Assembly (NCBI GenBank): GCA_002746395.1
Contig: NVXA01000004.1
Coordinates: forward strand, 210,728 to 239,020
Length of the DNA: 28,293 bases
DNA from: Paracoccaceae bacterium
GTDB taxonomy: Bacteria; Pseudomonadota; Alphaproteobacteria; Rhodobacterales; Rhodobacteraceae
Direction of reading: 5' to 3'
Numbering within the stretch: the stretch's first letter is position 1; each line of letters opens with the position of its first letter. Under the pieces are notes generated by a model, which saw only the letters and a program-made list of their open reading frames with translations, made no database searches and was not told the origin of the DNA. Positions 21,573 through 28,293 of this stretch are shown here, in pieces. A program made the translations under genes and the position numbers.

Positions 21573-22787
21573 ATGACCTATATAGATTCCCAAGCCATCG
21601 CGCGCCGAAACGTCAAAGTTTTGGTGGCCGCACAAGCCATTCTGGGTTCCCAGATGCCGATCAGCTTTGTGCTGGGGGGATTGGCTGGGCAATATTTATC
21701 AGCCAACCCGTGTTGGTCCACATTGCCGATTGCCCTAATCGTGTTCGGGTCAATGCTGACAGCGCCGATTATGTCATCAATTATGCAGAATTATGGTCGC
21801 CGCACTGGTTTCGTTATCGGTGTTATGGGTGGCATTATTGGCGCGGCCCTTGCTGCGACCGCGTTATGGATCGGCTCGTTCTCCCTGTTTTTGCTGGGAT
21901 CGCTGTTCACCGGTATCTATATGTCATCACAAGGGTTTTTCCGCTTTGCCGCGACGGACATGGCCAGCGAGGAATACCAACCCAAGGCGATTTCATGGGT
22001 TATGGCGGGTGGTCTGATCTCGGCTATCATCGGACCGCAGATCGTGAAACTAACCCAAGGCGCGCTGGACCCTATTCCCTTCATGGGGTCTTATCTGGCG
22101 ATCATAGCCTTGAACGTCGTTGGCGTTATGCTGTTCTTTTTCCTTGAAATTCCTACACCAAAAAAGCCGGACGCTGATGCACCACAAGGGCGGTCCCGGA
22201 TGGATCTATTGCGCGACCCACAAATTCTGGTTGCCATGATCAGCGCGATGGTTGCGTATTCGTTGATGAATCTAGTGATGACCTCCACCCCGCTGGCAGT
22301 TGTCGGCTGTGGCTTTGAAACCGAAAATGCGGCCGACATCGTGTCGATGCATGTATTGGCAATGTACATCCCGTCGTTCTTTACGGGCCACCTAATCAAC
22401 CGATTCGGGGTCGAACGCATTATTGCGCTTGGCTTGGTTATCCTCGCGGCGGCTGGCGCTGTTGCCCTTGCAGGCGTTGACCTCGGTAATTTCTACCTCG
22501 CGTTAATTCTGCTTGGCATCGGGTGGAATTTTGGGTTTATCGGCGGCACAACCATGTTAACAGCCGCCCATACCGAAGCAGAGCGTGGCCGTATTCAAGG
22601 CATGAACGATTTTGCCGTTTTCGGAATGGTAACCATCGCTTCGCTTAGTTCCGGCGGATTAATGAACTGTTCAGGCGGTTCCCCGCAAGAAGGTTGGATG
22701 GCCGTTAATCTGGCGATGATCCCGTTCCTGATGCTAGCGGGCGGCGCATTGATATGGTTCGTAATTCACGGCACGAAGCGGACCTAG
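21573..22787 (+). CDS. MFS transporter
   Basis: The protein has 404 residues from ATG 21573; a possible in-frame TTG at 21543 lies upstream. About twelve membrane helices are visible, with a mid-protein cytoplasmic loop (PTPKKPDADAPQGRSRMDLL). The motif between helices 2 and 3 is NYGRRTGFVIGVMGG. This resembles the MFS GxxxDRxGRR motif, although the Asp is replaced. It is likely an inner-membrane drug or metabolite exporter. The substrate is unclear. It is divergent from the glycosylase gene and convergent with the squalene-synthase-like gene three bases away. Confidence 0.92.
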   Translation: MTYIDSQAIARRNVKVLVAAQAILGSQMPISFVLGGLAGQYLSANPCWSTLPIALIVFGSMLTAPIMSSIMQNYGRRTGFVIGVMGGIIGAALAATALWIGSFSLFLLGSLFTGIYMSSQGFFRFAATDMASEEYQPKAISWVMAGGLISAIIGPQIVKLTQGALDPIPFMGSYLAIIALNVVGVMLFFFLEIPTPKKPDADAPQGRSRMDLLRDPQILVAMISAMVAYSLMNLVMTSTPLAVVGCGFETENAADIVSMHVLAMYIPSFFTGHLINRFGVERIIALGLVILAAAGAVALAGVDLGNFYLALILLGIGWNFGFIGGTTMLTAAHTEAERGRIQGMNDFAVFGMVTIASLSSGGLMNCSGGSPQEGWMAVNLAMIPFLMLAGGALIWFVIHGTKRT

Positions 22788-22790
22788 GCG

Positions 22791-23606
22791 TCACCAGAGG
22801 CTGGTCGAACTGCGCCAAAGCAACGCCAACCTCTTTTGAAACTCCGAGGTTTCCAGCGGTTGGACAAGCGTATTTTGTGGCTGGACCTTAACCATTGTTA
22901 ACGGAACACTGACTTGCCACCCCGACAGCATAGCCGGCACGGCAGGTTTAGGAATTTGGGCGCGTAATTTACGAGCTGCTTGAACTTTAGATAATGCGCT
23001 GGTGGAGATTTCGCGCAAAGCATCAGACAGGTTCTCAGGCACCCTCCCCCCCGCGACGGCATTACGGTCCAGCGCACAGGTAACTGGTACAGGATGCCGC
23101 CCCGCTGCGTATAGCGCGGGCAAGGCCCGCCACAGATTAGCGATACCAACTCCGTATCCGAAATTGGCCACGCAATCCAAATCCTTCGCGCCCAAAGACA
23201 TCACGGCCAACCGCATCAGGTTGCCGGACGTCGCGTTGATATAGGCATCAAAGGCAGACATTCCCGAATGGCTTTCGCGATATATATCGAAACGCCTCGC
23301 TTCGATGATTTCAATAAACAGGGCTTGCGGCAGATTGTACTTCGCAATCATTTCTGCCAATGGCGCGACCACCTCGTGATGGCGCACGTTGCCCTTGTAA
23401 ATCTCGTTGATCGTATCAAGCCACCATTGCAAGCGCATCTCCGCGATCATTTCTTCTTTGCTCGCCCAAGGTGCGCGGGCAACTTCCAAATTGAATGCGT
23501 AAAGCACAAACAAGCGATCCCGCGCGCCAACCGGGGCCGCCATTACTGAAAGGTAACGGTCTGGATCACCCGATTTGACCAACTCAGCGCAAGCGTCAAT
23601 GCTCAT
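22791..23606 (-). CDS. Squalene/phytoene synthase-like protein lacking the Asp-rich motifs (NDUFAF6-like)
   Basis: This is a 271-residue protein. DRLFVLYAFNLEVARAPWAS and LQWWLDTINEIY look like the squalene/phytoene synthase fold. The usual first metal motif DDxxD and the second DxxED are not present: where they should be, the sequence reads NLEVARAP and ANLWRALPALY. So prenyl condensation is unlikely, and it matches the group that includes the complex I assembly factor NDUFAF6. It starts inside the cimA stop (ATGA, 23603-23606), so it is the last gene of the cysS-cimA operon. The exact role is uncertain. Confidence 0.85.
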   Translation of the reverse strand: MSIDACAELVKSGDPDRYLSVMAAPVGARDRLFVLYAFNLEVARAPWASKEEMIAEMRLQWWLDTINEIYKGNVRHHEVVAPLAEMIAKYNLPQALFIEIIEARRFDIYRESHSGMSAFDAYINATSGNLMRLAVMSLGAKDLDCVANFGYGVGIANLWRALPALYAAGRHPVPVTCALDRNAVAGGRVPENLSDALREISTSALSKVQAARKLRAQIPKPAVPAMLSGWQVSVPLTMVKVQPQNTLVQPLETSEFQKRLALLWRSSTSLW

Positions 23607-25231
23607 GCAGGGGATGCCCCTTCGCGGATCAACTTCCAGTTAATCGCGTCAAGCAACGCCTGAAAAGATGCATCCACGATGTTGGCCGAAACACCCACGG
23701 TAGACCACCGCCGCCCCTGCCCGTCTTCGCTGTCGATCAGAACACGGGTAACAGCCTCGGTTCCGCCATTGGTTATGCGAACCTTGAAGTCGACCAGTTT
23801 CATGTCGTCGATCATCGCCTGATACGGGCCTAAATCCTTACCCAAGGCGCGTGACAGCGCATTTATCGGCCCTTGATCGCGGTCATCCGTATCTGAATGG
23901 CTTTCCGAGGCGCTGATAACACGCTTGCCCGCAATTTTCGCAACGACAACCGCTTCGGACACTGTAATCATCTGGTGCAGCGCATTTTGGCGGCGTTCCA
24001 CGGTCACACGGTAGCGTTCGATTTCGAAGAATTTCGGCAGTTGGTCAAGAACGTTTCGCGCCAGCAACTCGAAGCTCGCTTGCGCGCTGTCATAGGCGAA
24101 ACCACGATCTTCACGGGCTTTCACCTCGTCAAGGATTTGGGAAAGCGCAGGATCGCCTTTGGCCACCTTCAAACCAGCTTCGGCCAAACGCTTGCGAAGG
24201 TTCGATTGCCCCGCCTGATTTGACATTGGTACGAGGCGTTCATTACCCACCGTTTCAGGCGGGATATGTTCGTATGTCGTTGGGTCTTTCAGGATGGCGC
24301 TGGCATGCAGCCCCGCCTTATGCACAAACGCAGAGGCCCCCACATACGCCGCGCTAGCGTTCGGCACGCGGTTCAGAATATCGTCGAGCATTCTTGAAAG
24401 ACGGGTTAGGCCGGACAAGGCTTCGACCTTCACGCCGATGTCGTATTTACTGGCGTAGGGTTCCTTCAGCAACAACGTCGGGATCAGCGTGACTAGGTTA
24501 GCATTGCCGCAGCGTTCGCCCAAACCGTTCAACGTACCTTGAATTTGCCGCGCGCCGGCATCCACCGCCGCCAGCGAGTTTGCCACCGCGTGTTCGGTAT
24601 CGTTGTGGGTGTGGATGGCGACGTGATCGCCCGGAATGCCAGACGCAATCACGGCTTTGACGGCCTTGGTTACATCGTCAGGCAGCGCGCCACCGTTGGT
24701 ATCGCACAACACGATCCAGCGCGCCCCTGCGTCGTAAGCCACCTTGCAACATTCCAGCGTGTAATCGGGGTTAGCCTTGAAGCCATCAAAGAAATGTTCG
24801 GCATCATAAAGCGCCTCGCGACCCAAAGTTTTGAGATGTTCAAACGAGCCTTTGATGTTCTCGACATTTTCCGCCAGCGTGATCCCCAGCGCGGTGGTTA
24901 CGTGGAAATCATGAGACTTTCCAACCAGACAAACGGCAGGCGTATTCGCGTTGATCACCGCCGCCAGCACATCATCGTTCGCCGCCGAGCGCCCTGCCCG
25001 TTTGGTCATCCCGAACGCTGCAAACGTTGCGATGTTCAGCTTCGGCGCTGCCGCGAAAAAGTCGTTGTCCGTAGGGTTAGCCCCGGGCCAACCGCCCTCA
25101 ACATAATCAATGCCAAGCTCATCGAGCGCCTTGGCGATGCGGGTCTTATCCTCAGCCGAAAAATCCACCCCGTGGGTTTGCTGCCCATCCCGAAGGGTGG
25201 TGTCGTAGAGATAGAGGCGTTCTTTAGTCAT
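23603..25231 (-). CDS. cimA: (R)-citramalate synthase
   Basis: The enzyme condenses pyruvate and acetyl-CoA into citramalate, the first step of the threonine-independent isoleucine route. It has 542 residues from ATG 25231; a reading to 25282 lies within cysS and is rejected. [18 protein letters not shown] is the LeuA-type active-site start, [15 protein letters not shown] the CimA signature, and [10 protein letters not shown] contains metal histidines, as in LeuA-like synthases. The C-terminal part (about 415-535) is the LeuA-dimer or regulatory domain for feedback. It overlaps cysS and the downstream gene (both ATGA), so the three are coupled. Confidence 0.96.
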   Translation of the reverse strand: MTKERLYLYDTTLRDGQQTHGVDFSAEDKTRIAKALDELGIDYVEGGWPGANPTDNDFFAAAPKLNIATFAAFGMTKRAGRSAANDDVLAAVINANTPAVCLVGKSHDFHVTTALGITLAENVENIKGSFEHLKTLGREALYDAEHFFDGFKANPDYTLECCKVAYDAGARWIVLCDTNGGALPDDVTKAVKAVIASGIPGDHVAIHTHNDTEHAVANSLAAVDAGARQIQGTLNGLGERCGNANLVTLIPTLLLKEPYASKYDIGVKVEALSGLTRLSRMLDDILNRVPNASAAYVGASAFVHKAGLHASAILKDPTTYEHIPPETVGNERLVPMSNQAGQSNLRKRLAEAGLKVAKGDPALSQILDEVKAREDRGFAYDSAQASFELLARNVLDQLPKFFEIERYRVTVERRQNALHQMITVSEAVVVAKIAGKRVISASESHSDTDDRDQGPINALSRALGKDLGPYQAMIDDMKLVDFKVRITNGGTEAVTRVLIDSEDGQGRRWSTVGVSANIVDASFQALLDAINWKLIREGASPA

Positions 25232-26640
25232 TCGAGTAACTCCCATTCTCCTAAATGTTCTGCTTTTACGTTCAGCATCCACCTAGTCTCCTCAGATGAA
25301 TCTGAAAGCATAATGCCAATCAGTGCCAATGTGTCACGAATTTTGTCCGCCCGTTCAAAGTCTTTATTTCTTTTTGCAATTGCCCTTTCTTCAATCCAAT
25401 ATTCGGCTTTGGAAATAAATTCTTCGGTGGGCGTATCCGCTTCAAGTAACCACCAATGCCCCAGCTCCTCCGTTAGCAGGCCAATTACCTCTGCTGACGC
25501 CTTTAACCCGGCTGCATCGCCTGCGCTCGCCAAAGCATGCAGTATCGTAATCGCTCCTGCCGTATTCAGATCATCCGCCAAAGCCTCGACTATCATCGGG
25601 GATGGGCTGGGTGCAGACTCGACACCTTCGATCAACGCACGCCACTTTCGAAGCGTAGCGTCGGCCTCGGCAATCTTCTTCTCAGTCCAATCCATCGGCG
25701 AGCGATAATGCGTGCTTAGCAGAATAAACCGGATCACCTCCCCGGGAATGTCTTTGTCTAACAAATCCTTAACCGTAAAGAAATTCCCCAAGCTCTTGGA
25801 CATCTTCTTGCCCTCGACCTGTATCATCTCGTTGTGCATCCACACATTCGCAAAGCCCCCGTCAGGATTGGCGCAGCAGCTTTGGGCTATTTCGTTTTCG
25901 TGGTGCGGGAATTGCAAATCTAGCCCGCCACCGTGAATATCGAAGGTCGCGCCAAGCAGTTCCAGTGACATCGCAGAACACTCGATATGCCAGCCCGGAC
26001 GGCCACGACCCCACGGGCTGTCCCATCCCGGCAGGTCATCGCTTGAGGGTTTCCACAGCACAAAATCCATCGGGTCGCGTTTGTAATTCGCCACCTCCAC
26101 CCGCTCGCCCGCACGCATGTCTTCCAGCTTGCGCCCAGACAGCGCGCCGTAAGCATCATAAGAATTCACGTCGAACAGAACGTGGCCTTCGGAAACGTAA
26201 GCATTGCCCTTCTCGATCAGCACCTCGATCATCGCTACCATCTGGGAAATATATTCCGTCGCGCGCGGCTCGTCCGTTGGGCGCAGCGTTCCTAGCGCCT
26301 CCATATCCTCGTGATACCAGGCAATCGTCTGGTCGGTCAGCTCGCGGATGATGGCCTTCAAATCGCGGGTGTCGCCGTTGGCTTTCATCTCGGCCGCGCG
26401 CGCGTTTATCTTGTCGTCCACGTCGGTGAAATTCCGCACATAACGCACGGCATAATGCCCATACTTGTGGCGCAGCAACCGGAACAGCGTGTCAAACACC
26501 ACCACGGGGCGCGCGTTGCCGATATGGGCGCGGTCATAGACGGTCGGGCCACAGACATACATCCGCACGTTGGCAGGGTCGATTGGCACGAAATCCTCTT
26601 TCGTGCGGGTCTTGGTGTTATACAGTTTGATCTTGGTCAT
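25228..26640 (-). CDS. cysS: Cysteinyl-tRNA synthetase
   Basis: The enzyme charges tRNA-Cys. It has 470 residues, the usual length. [20 protein letters not shown] holds the Cys zinc ligand and the HIGN motif, [10 protein letters not shown] the next zinc ligands, [10 protein letters not shown] the zinc/His part, and KKMSKSLGN the KMSKS loop. The C-terminal DALR-like domain follows. The start at ATG 26640 begins [17 protein letters not shown]. It is the first gene of the cysS-cimA-NDUFAF6-like operon; its stop overlaps the cimA start. Confidence 0.98.
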   Translation of the reverse strand: MTKIKLYNTKTRTKEDFVPIDPANVRMYVCGPTVYDRAHIGNARPVVVFDTLFRLLRHKYGHYAVRYVRNFTDVDDKINARAAEMKANGDTRDLKAIIRELTDQTIAWYHEDMEALGTLRPTDEPRATEYISQMVAMIEVLIEKGNAYVSEGHVLFDVNSYDAYGALSGRKLEDMRAGERVEVANYKRDPMDFVLWKPSSDDLPGWDSPWGRGRPGWHIECSAMSLELLGATFDIHGGGLDLQFPHHENEIAQSCCANPDGGFANVWMHNEMIQVEGKKMSKSLGNFFTVKDLLDKDIPGEVIRFILLSTHYRSPMDWTEKKIAEADATLRKWRALIEGVESAPSPSPMIVEALADDLNTAGAITILHALASAGDAAGLKASAEVIGLLTEELGHWWLLEADTPTEEFISKAEYWIEERAIAKRNKDFERADKIRDTLALIGIMLSDSSEETRWMLNVKAEHLGEWELLE

Positions 26641-26812
26641 GGCTCGTTCCCGGTCGCAATATTCCCTGCGGCGGGCCTAGCATTTTGAAATCAATTTGAA
26701 AACAGAAAGACGCGCCGCGGACGATATGTCAGCAGATAATGCAAATCTCGATAATGCAAAGTTCGTTTTTCATGTGCGTTTTATGGCAGGTCGGCCCAAC
26801 CAGATCAAGCCC

Positions 26813-27403
26813 CTAGCCGCGACGAACCATCCGCCCGATCTTTTTCGCCCTAGGCATCCACCATAAAAACAGTCCACTTAGTGAGAAGAACACCAATGAA
26901 AAGCTGGTAATGTCCGCAATCCACGTTCCGAAACGATTGCTTAGCCACCCACGCGTGTGCAAGGTTTTAAAGATCGACCCCCAATACTTTTTGCTATGCA
27001 AAAGTGTGCCATCGGGCGCATGCGTCTCACGGGTGAAACCATATTTGACGAAATAATGGCCAGTTGCACGGCTGACGATCACCTGCCCGGACGGCAAATC
27101 CATTATGTAGCTGGGACGGTCATGATAGGGTTTAGTGACGAATTTTGTGACCTCTTCGCCCGGCCAAATAGTTTCAGCTAAACCAAGCGCCGCGTCCCGC
27201 GTAACCTCGACCGGATTTGGCCATGTAGCGAACAGAGATTCGTCGTATCCAACGGGTGTAATGAAATTAATAATGGCTTTGGAATGGTTCATATAGAATC
27301 CGGTAAGCCCAATCATAAGAATCCATGGCAGCACAACAATCGCCAGCCATGCGTGTGATGTCCGCAGTGTTTTCAATACTTTCGCGCGCGTTTTCTGTTG
27401 CAT
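26813..27403 (-). CDS. PepSY-associated membrane protein
   Basis: The protein has 196 residues; ATG 27403 follows GAGGATAGC. Membrane helices appear at about 18-38 (AWLAIVVLPWILMIGLTGFY) and 162-183 (ITSFSLVFFSLSGLFLWWM). Between them is a periplasmic PepSY-like section (WPGEEVTKFVTKPYHD, ending ATGHYFVKYGFT). The N-terminal R-x-x-H...P and C-terminal GLFLWW patterns match PepSY_TM/PiuB-type proteins, often linked with iron or copper reduction. An inverted repeat upstream (27447-27470) may regulate it. No siderophore genes are seen here. Confidence 0.85.
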   Translation of the reverse strand: MQQKTRAKVLKTLRTSHAWLAIVVLPWILMIGLTGFYMNHSKAIINFITPVGYDESLFATWPNPVEVTRDAALGLAETIWPGEEVTKFVTKPYHDRPSYIMDLPSGQVIVSRATGHYFVKYGFTRETHAPDGTLLHSKKYWGSIFKTLHTRGWLSNRFGTWIADITSFSLVFFSLSGLFLWWMPRAKKIGRMVRRG

Positions 27404-27446
27404 GCTATCCTCAAAATTAGTTTATTTTTCCTGCCATAACATTTGC

Positions 27447-27470
27447 TAACTGTCAAAAAGATGACAGTTA
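27447..27470. promoter_or_regulatory. Perfect inverted repeat upstream of the PepSY gene
   Basis: TAACTGTCA (27447-27455) and TGACAGTTA (27462-27470) are exact complements separated by AAAAGA. A minus-strand TTGACA (27456-27451) lies across the left arm, so it may be a repressor operator over a -35 box about 44 bases before the PepSY start. The regulator is unknown. It does not look like a terminator, because no T run follows in the minus direction. Confidence 0.6.
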
Positions 27471-27576
27471 TTTCCACCGGTGTTTTTGCCGCAGTTTCAC
27501 GTTCTAATCTGCCCTCTGAATAAGCGCCTCGCCCCTTGACCTTAGCCAAGCAGTTGCGTAAATGACGGCCTTCTAC

Positions 27577-27650
27577 TGGGGAATAGGTTAACGGTAGACC
27601 CGCAGACTCTGACTCTGTTAGTCCAGGTTCGAATCCTGGTTCCCCAGCCA
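27577..27650 (+). tRNA. tRNA-Gln(CTG)
   Basis: A 74-base cloverleaf with encoded CCA: acceptor TGGGGAA/TTCCCCA, D arm with GGTTAACGGTAGACC, anticodon stem around loop CTCTGAC (anticodon CTG), T arm CCAGGTTCGAATCCTGG. The DNA that follows its 3' end is much richer in A and T. Confidence 0.95.
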
Positions 27651-27711
27651 AACAGTCCGTCTCATATTACGCATATGTGTTTGGTCTGGAAATTTTCGTT
27701 ATTTCCTTGAG

Positions 27712-27831
27712 TTACAACGTTGAAGCCACGCAGAGACGCGCAATTTTATGACCGGTGCCCCAAGTTTCCTCCATATAATCAGCGAAGGTCTGTTCCTCAA
27801 TTGGCTCATATCCATAATACGCAACAGTCAT
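27712..27831 (-). CDS. Very small unrecognised protein
   Basis: A 39-residue frame with AAGGGG nine bases before ATG 27831, the site overlapping the stop of the upstream membrane-protein gene (27844). It reads TVAYYGYEPIEEQTFADYME, followed by a Trp and Gly-rich turn, and ends LCVASTL. It may be a small gene, or the first part of a longer gene truncated during insertion near tRNA-Gln. The ribosome site and coupling are its main support. Confidence 0.5.
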   Translation of the reverse strand: MTVAYYGYEPIEEQTFADYMEETWGTGHKIARLCVASTL

Positions 27832-27843
27832 TAGTAGTTCCCC

Positions 27844-28149
27844 TTATTGTAATTGATCAAGTATCCAAATGATTAGTGCCAAGCCAAAGGCGATCCCAAA
27901 AATCTTTGTCGACTCGCAAAGGTATTTTTTCTGATACATAGCAAAAAGTTTTCCATTTTTAGTTTTTGGAATGCGCTTTGGAAAAACATCAGGAAGAGAC
28001 GAATAGCGCGTTCTGTCATCTTCATCTGGTAACAACTCCATTCGCTTTCGTTTAGTTTTTATAAGCAGCCGAACAGTAGTAAAAGTCATCAGAAACATTA
28101 TTATTATTACAAGGAGCCCTTGAACAAAATATAAAGCAAAACCCAACAT
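27844..28149 (-). CDS. Small two-segment membrane protein
   Basis: The protein has 101 residues from ATG 28149; the open frame continues upstream to a TTG at 28179, but no ribosome site favours it. Hydrophobic segments are residues about 2-26 (LGFALYFVQGLLVIIIMFLM) and about 83-98 (GIAFGLALIIWILDQ). Between them is a basic and acidic cytoplasmic loop (KTKRKRMELLPDEDDRTRYS). It is AT-rich in codon use compared with the chromosome to the left. The family is not recognised. It is followed after twelve bases by the 39-residue frame. Confidence 0.62.
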   Translation of the reverse strand: MLGFALYFVQGLLVIIIMFLMTFTTVRLLIKTKRKRMELLPDEDDRTRYSSLPDVFPKRIPKTKNGKLFAMYQKKYLCESTKIFGIAFGLALIIWILDQLQ

Positions 28150-28293
28150 CTCAGCGATACGTCTTTCTATTGATATCAATAGTGTACATTGAGCAGAGAG
28201 GTGGTCCTACATTTTCGACCAGTCAGTAGCCAATTTAAGATGGATCATGGTTTCATTCAGGCTGCCAATCTCACTGGTTCCACTTTTCTTTCA
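28150..28293. other. No gene supported to the window end
   Basis: No frame with a start and a ribosome site is visible. A minus frame from near 28290 ends in a stop at 28208, but it also has a stop at the window edge, so it is too short to count as the tail of a gene. Confidence 0.4.

Noticed and set aside
24539..25708. Plus-strand frame of 389 codons
   Set aside because: It is antisense to cimA and cysS, both certain. Its composition is Arg/His-rich, as in shadow frames.
28208..28290. Tail of a transposase or other gene at the window end
   Set aside because: The minus frame is 27 codons with a stop at the edge of the window and matches no family I recognise.
1..28293. CRISPR array or cas genes
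   Set aside because: No regularly spaced repeats of 25-40 bases and no Cas motifs were seen.

Overview
The window reads as chromosomal DNA of an alphaproteobacterium, most likely a marine Rhodobacteraceae/Roseobacter-type strain. This is inferred from the protein styles (AroK-AroB next to XerD, a CNNM/CorC protein, a DUF853 HerA-like ATPase, CimA beside CysS) and from the moderate GC. No database search was possible.

Region 1 (1-8611) is one end of an integrated phage-like element. The left edge of the window cuts it. A tyrosine integrase (7464-8534) lies just inside a 48-base copy of the 3' half of tRNA-Gly(CCC) at 8564-8611, which is the right attachment site. Regulation centres on a small Cro-like protein (minus) and a CI-like HTH repressor (plus), transcribed divergently from 3476-3574. 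The minus arm carries a possible CII-type regulator, an orphan DNA methyltransferase, two HTH proteins, a zinc-finger protein and a partial DUF1376-like protein, mostly joined by four-base ATGA overlaps. The plus arm carries a string of very small coupled genes, a DUF2303 protein, an excisionase-like protein and the integrase. Four copies of GTTCNNNTGTTCT sit at the two control points and look like the repressor operators.

Region 2 (8612-18430) is core chromosome. It holds a radical SAM protein with an extra cysteine set, a secreted COG4315-type protein, aroK-aroB (shikimate pathway), a small membrane protein with a 517-residue secreted protein, xerD, a metallophosphoesterase, a CNNM/CBS/CorC-type protein and a DUF853 ATPase. 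Convergent pairs overlap by three or four bases.

Region 3 (18431-18950) has tRNA-Leu(CAA) with the decayed start of another integrase beside its 3' end, the scar of an older insertion.

Region 4 (18950-26640) holds a YqaA-type membrane protein coupled to a DsbB family protein, an alpha/beta hydrolase coupled to an AlkA-like DNA glycosylase, an MFS transporter, and a tightly coupled cysS-cimA-squalene/phytoene-synthase-like operon.

Region 5 (26641-28293) holds a PepSY membrane protein with an inverted repeat upstream, tRNA-Gln(CTG), and then AT-rich DNA with two small unrecognised genes, possibly the start of another accessory insertion.
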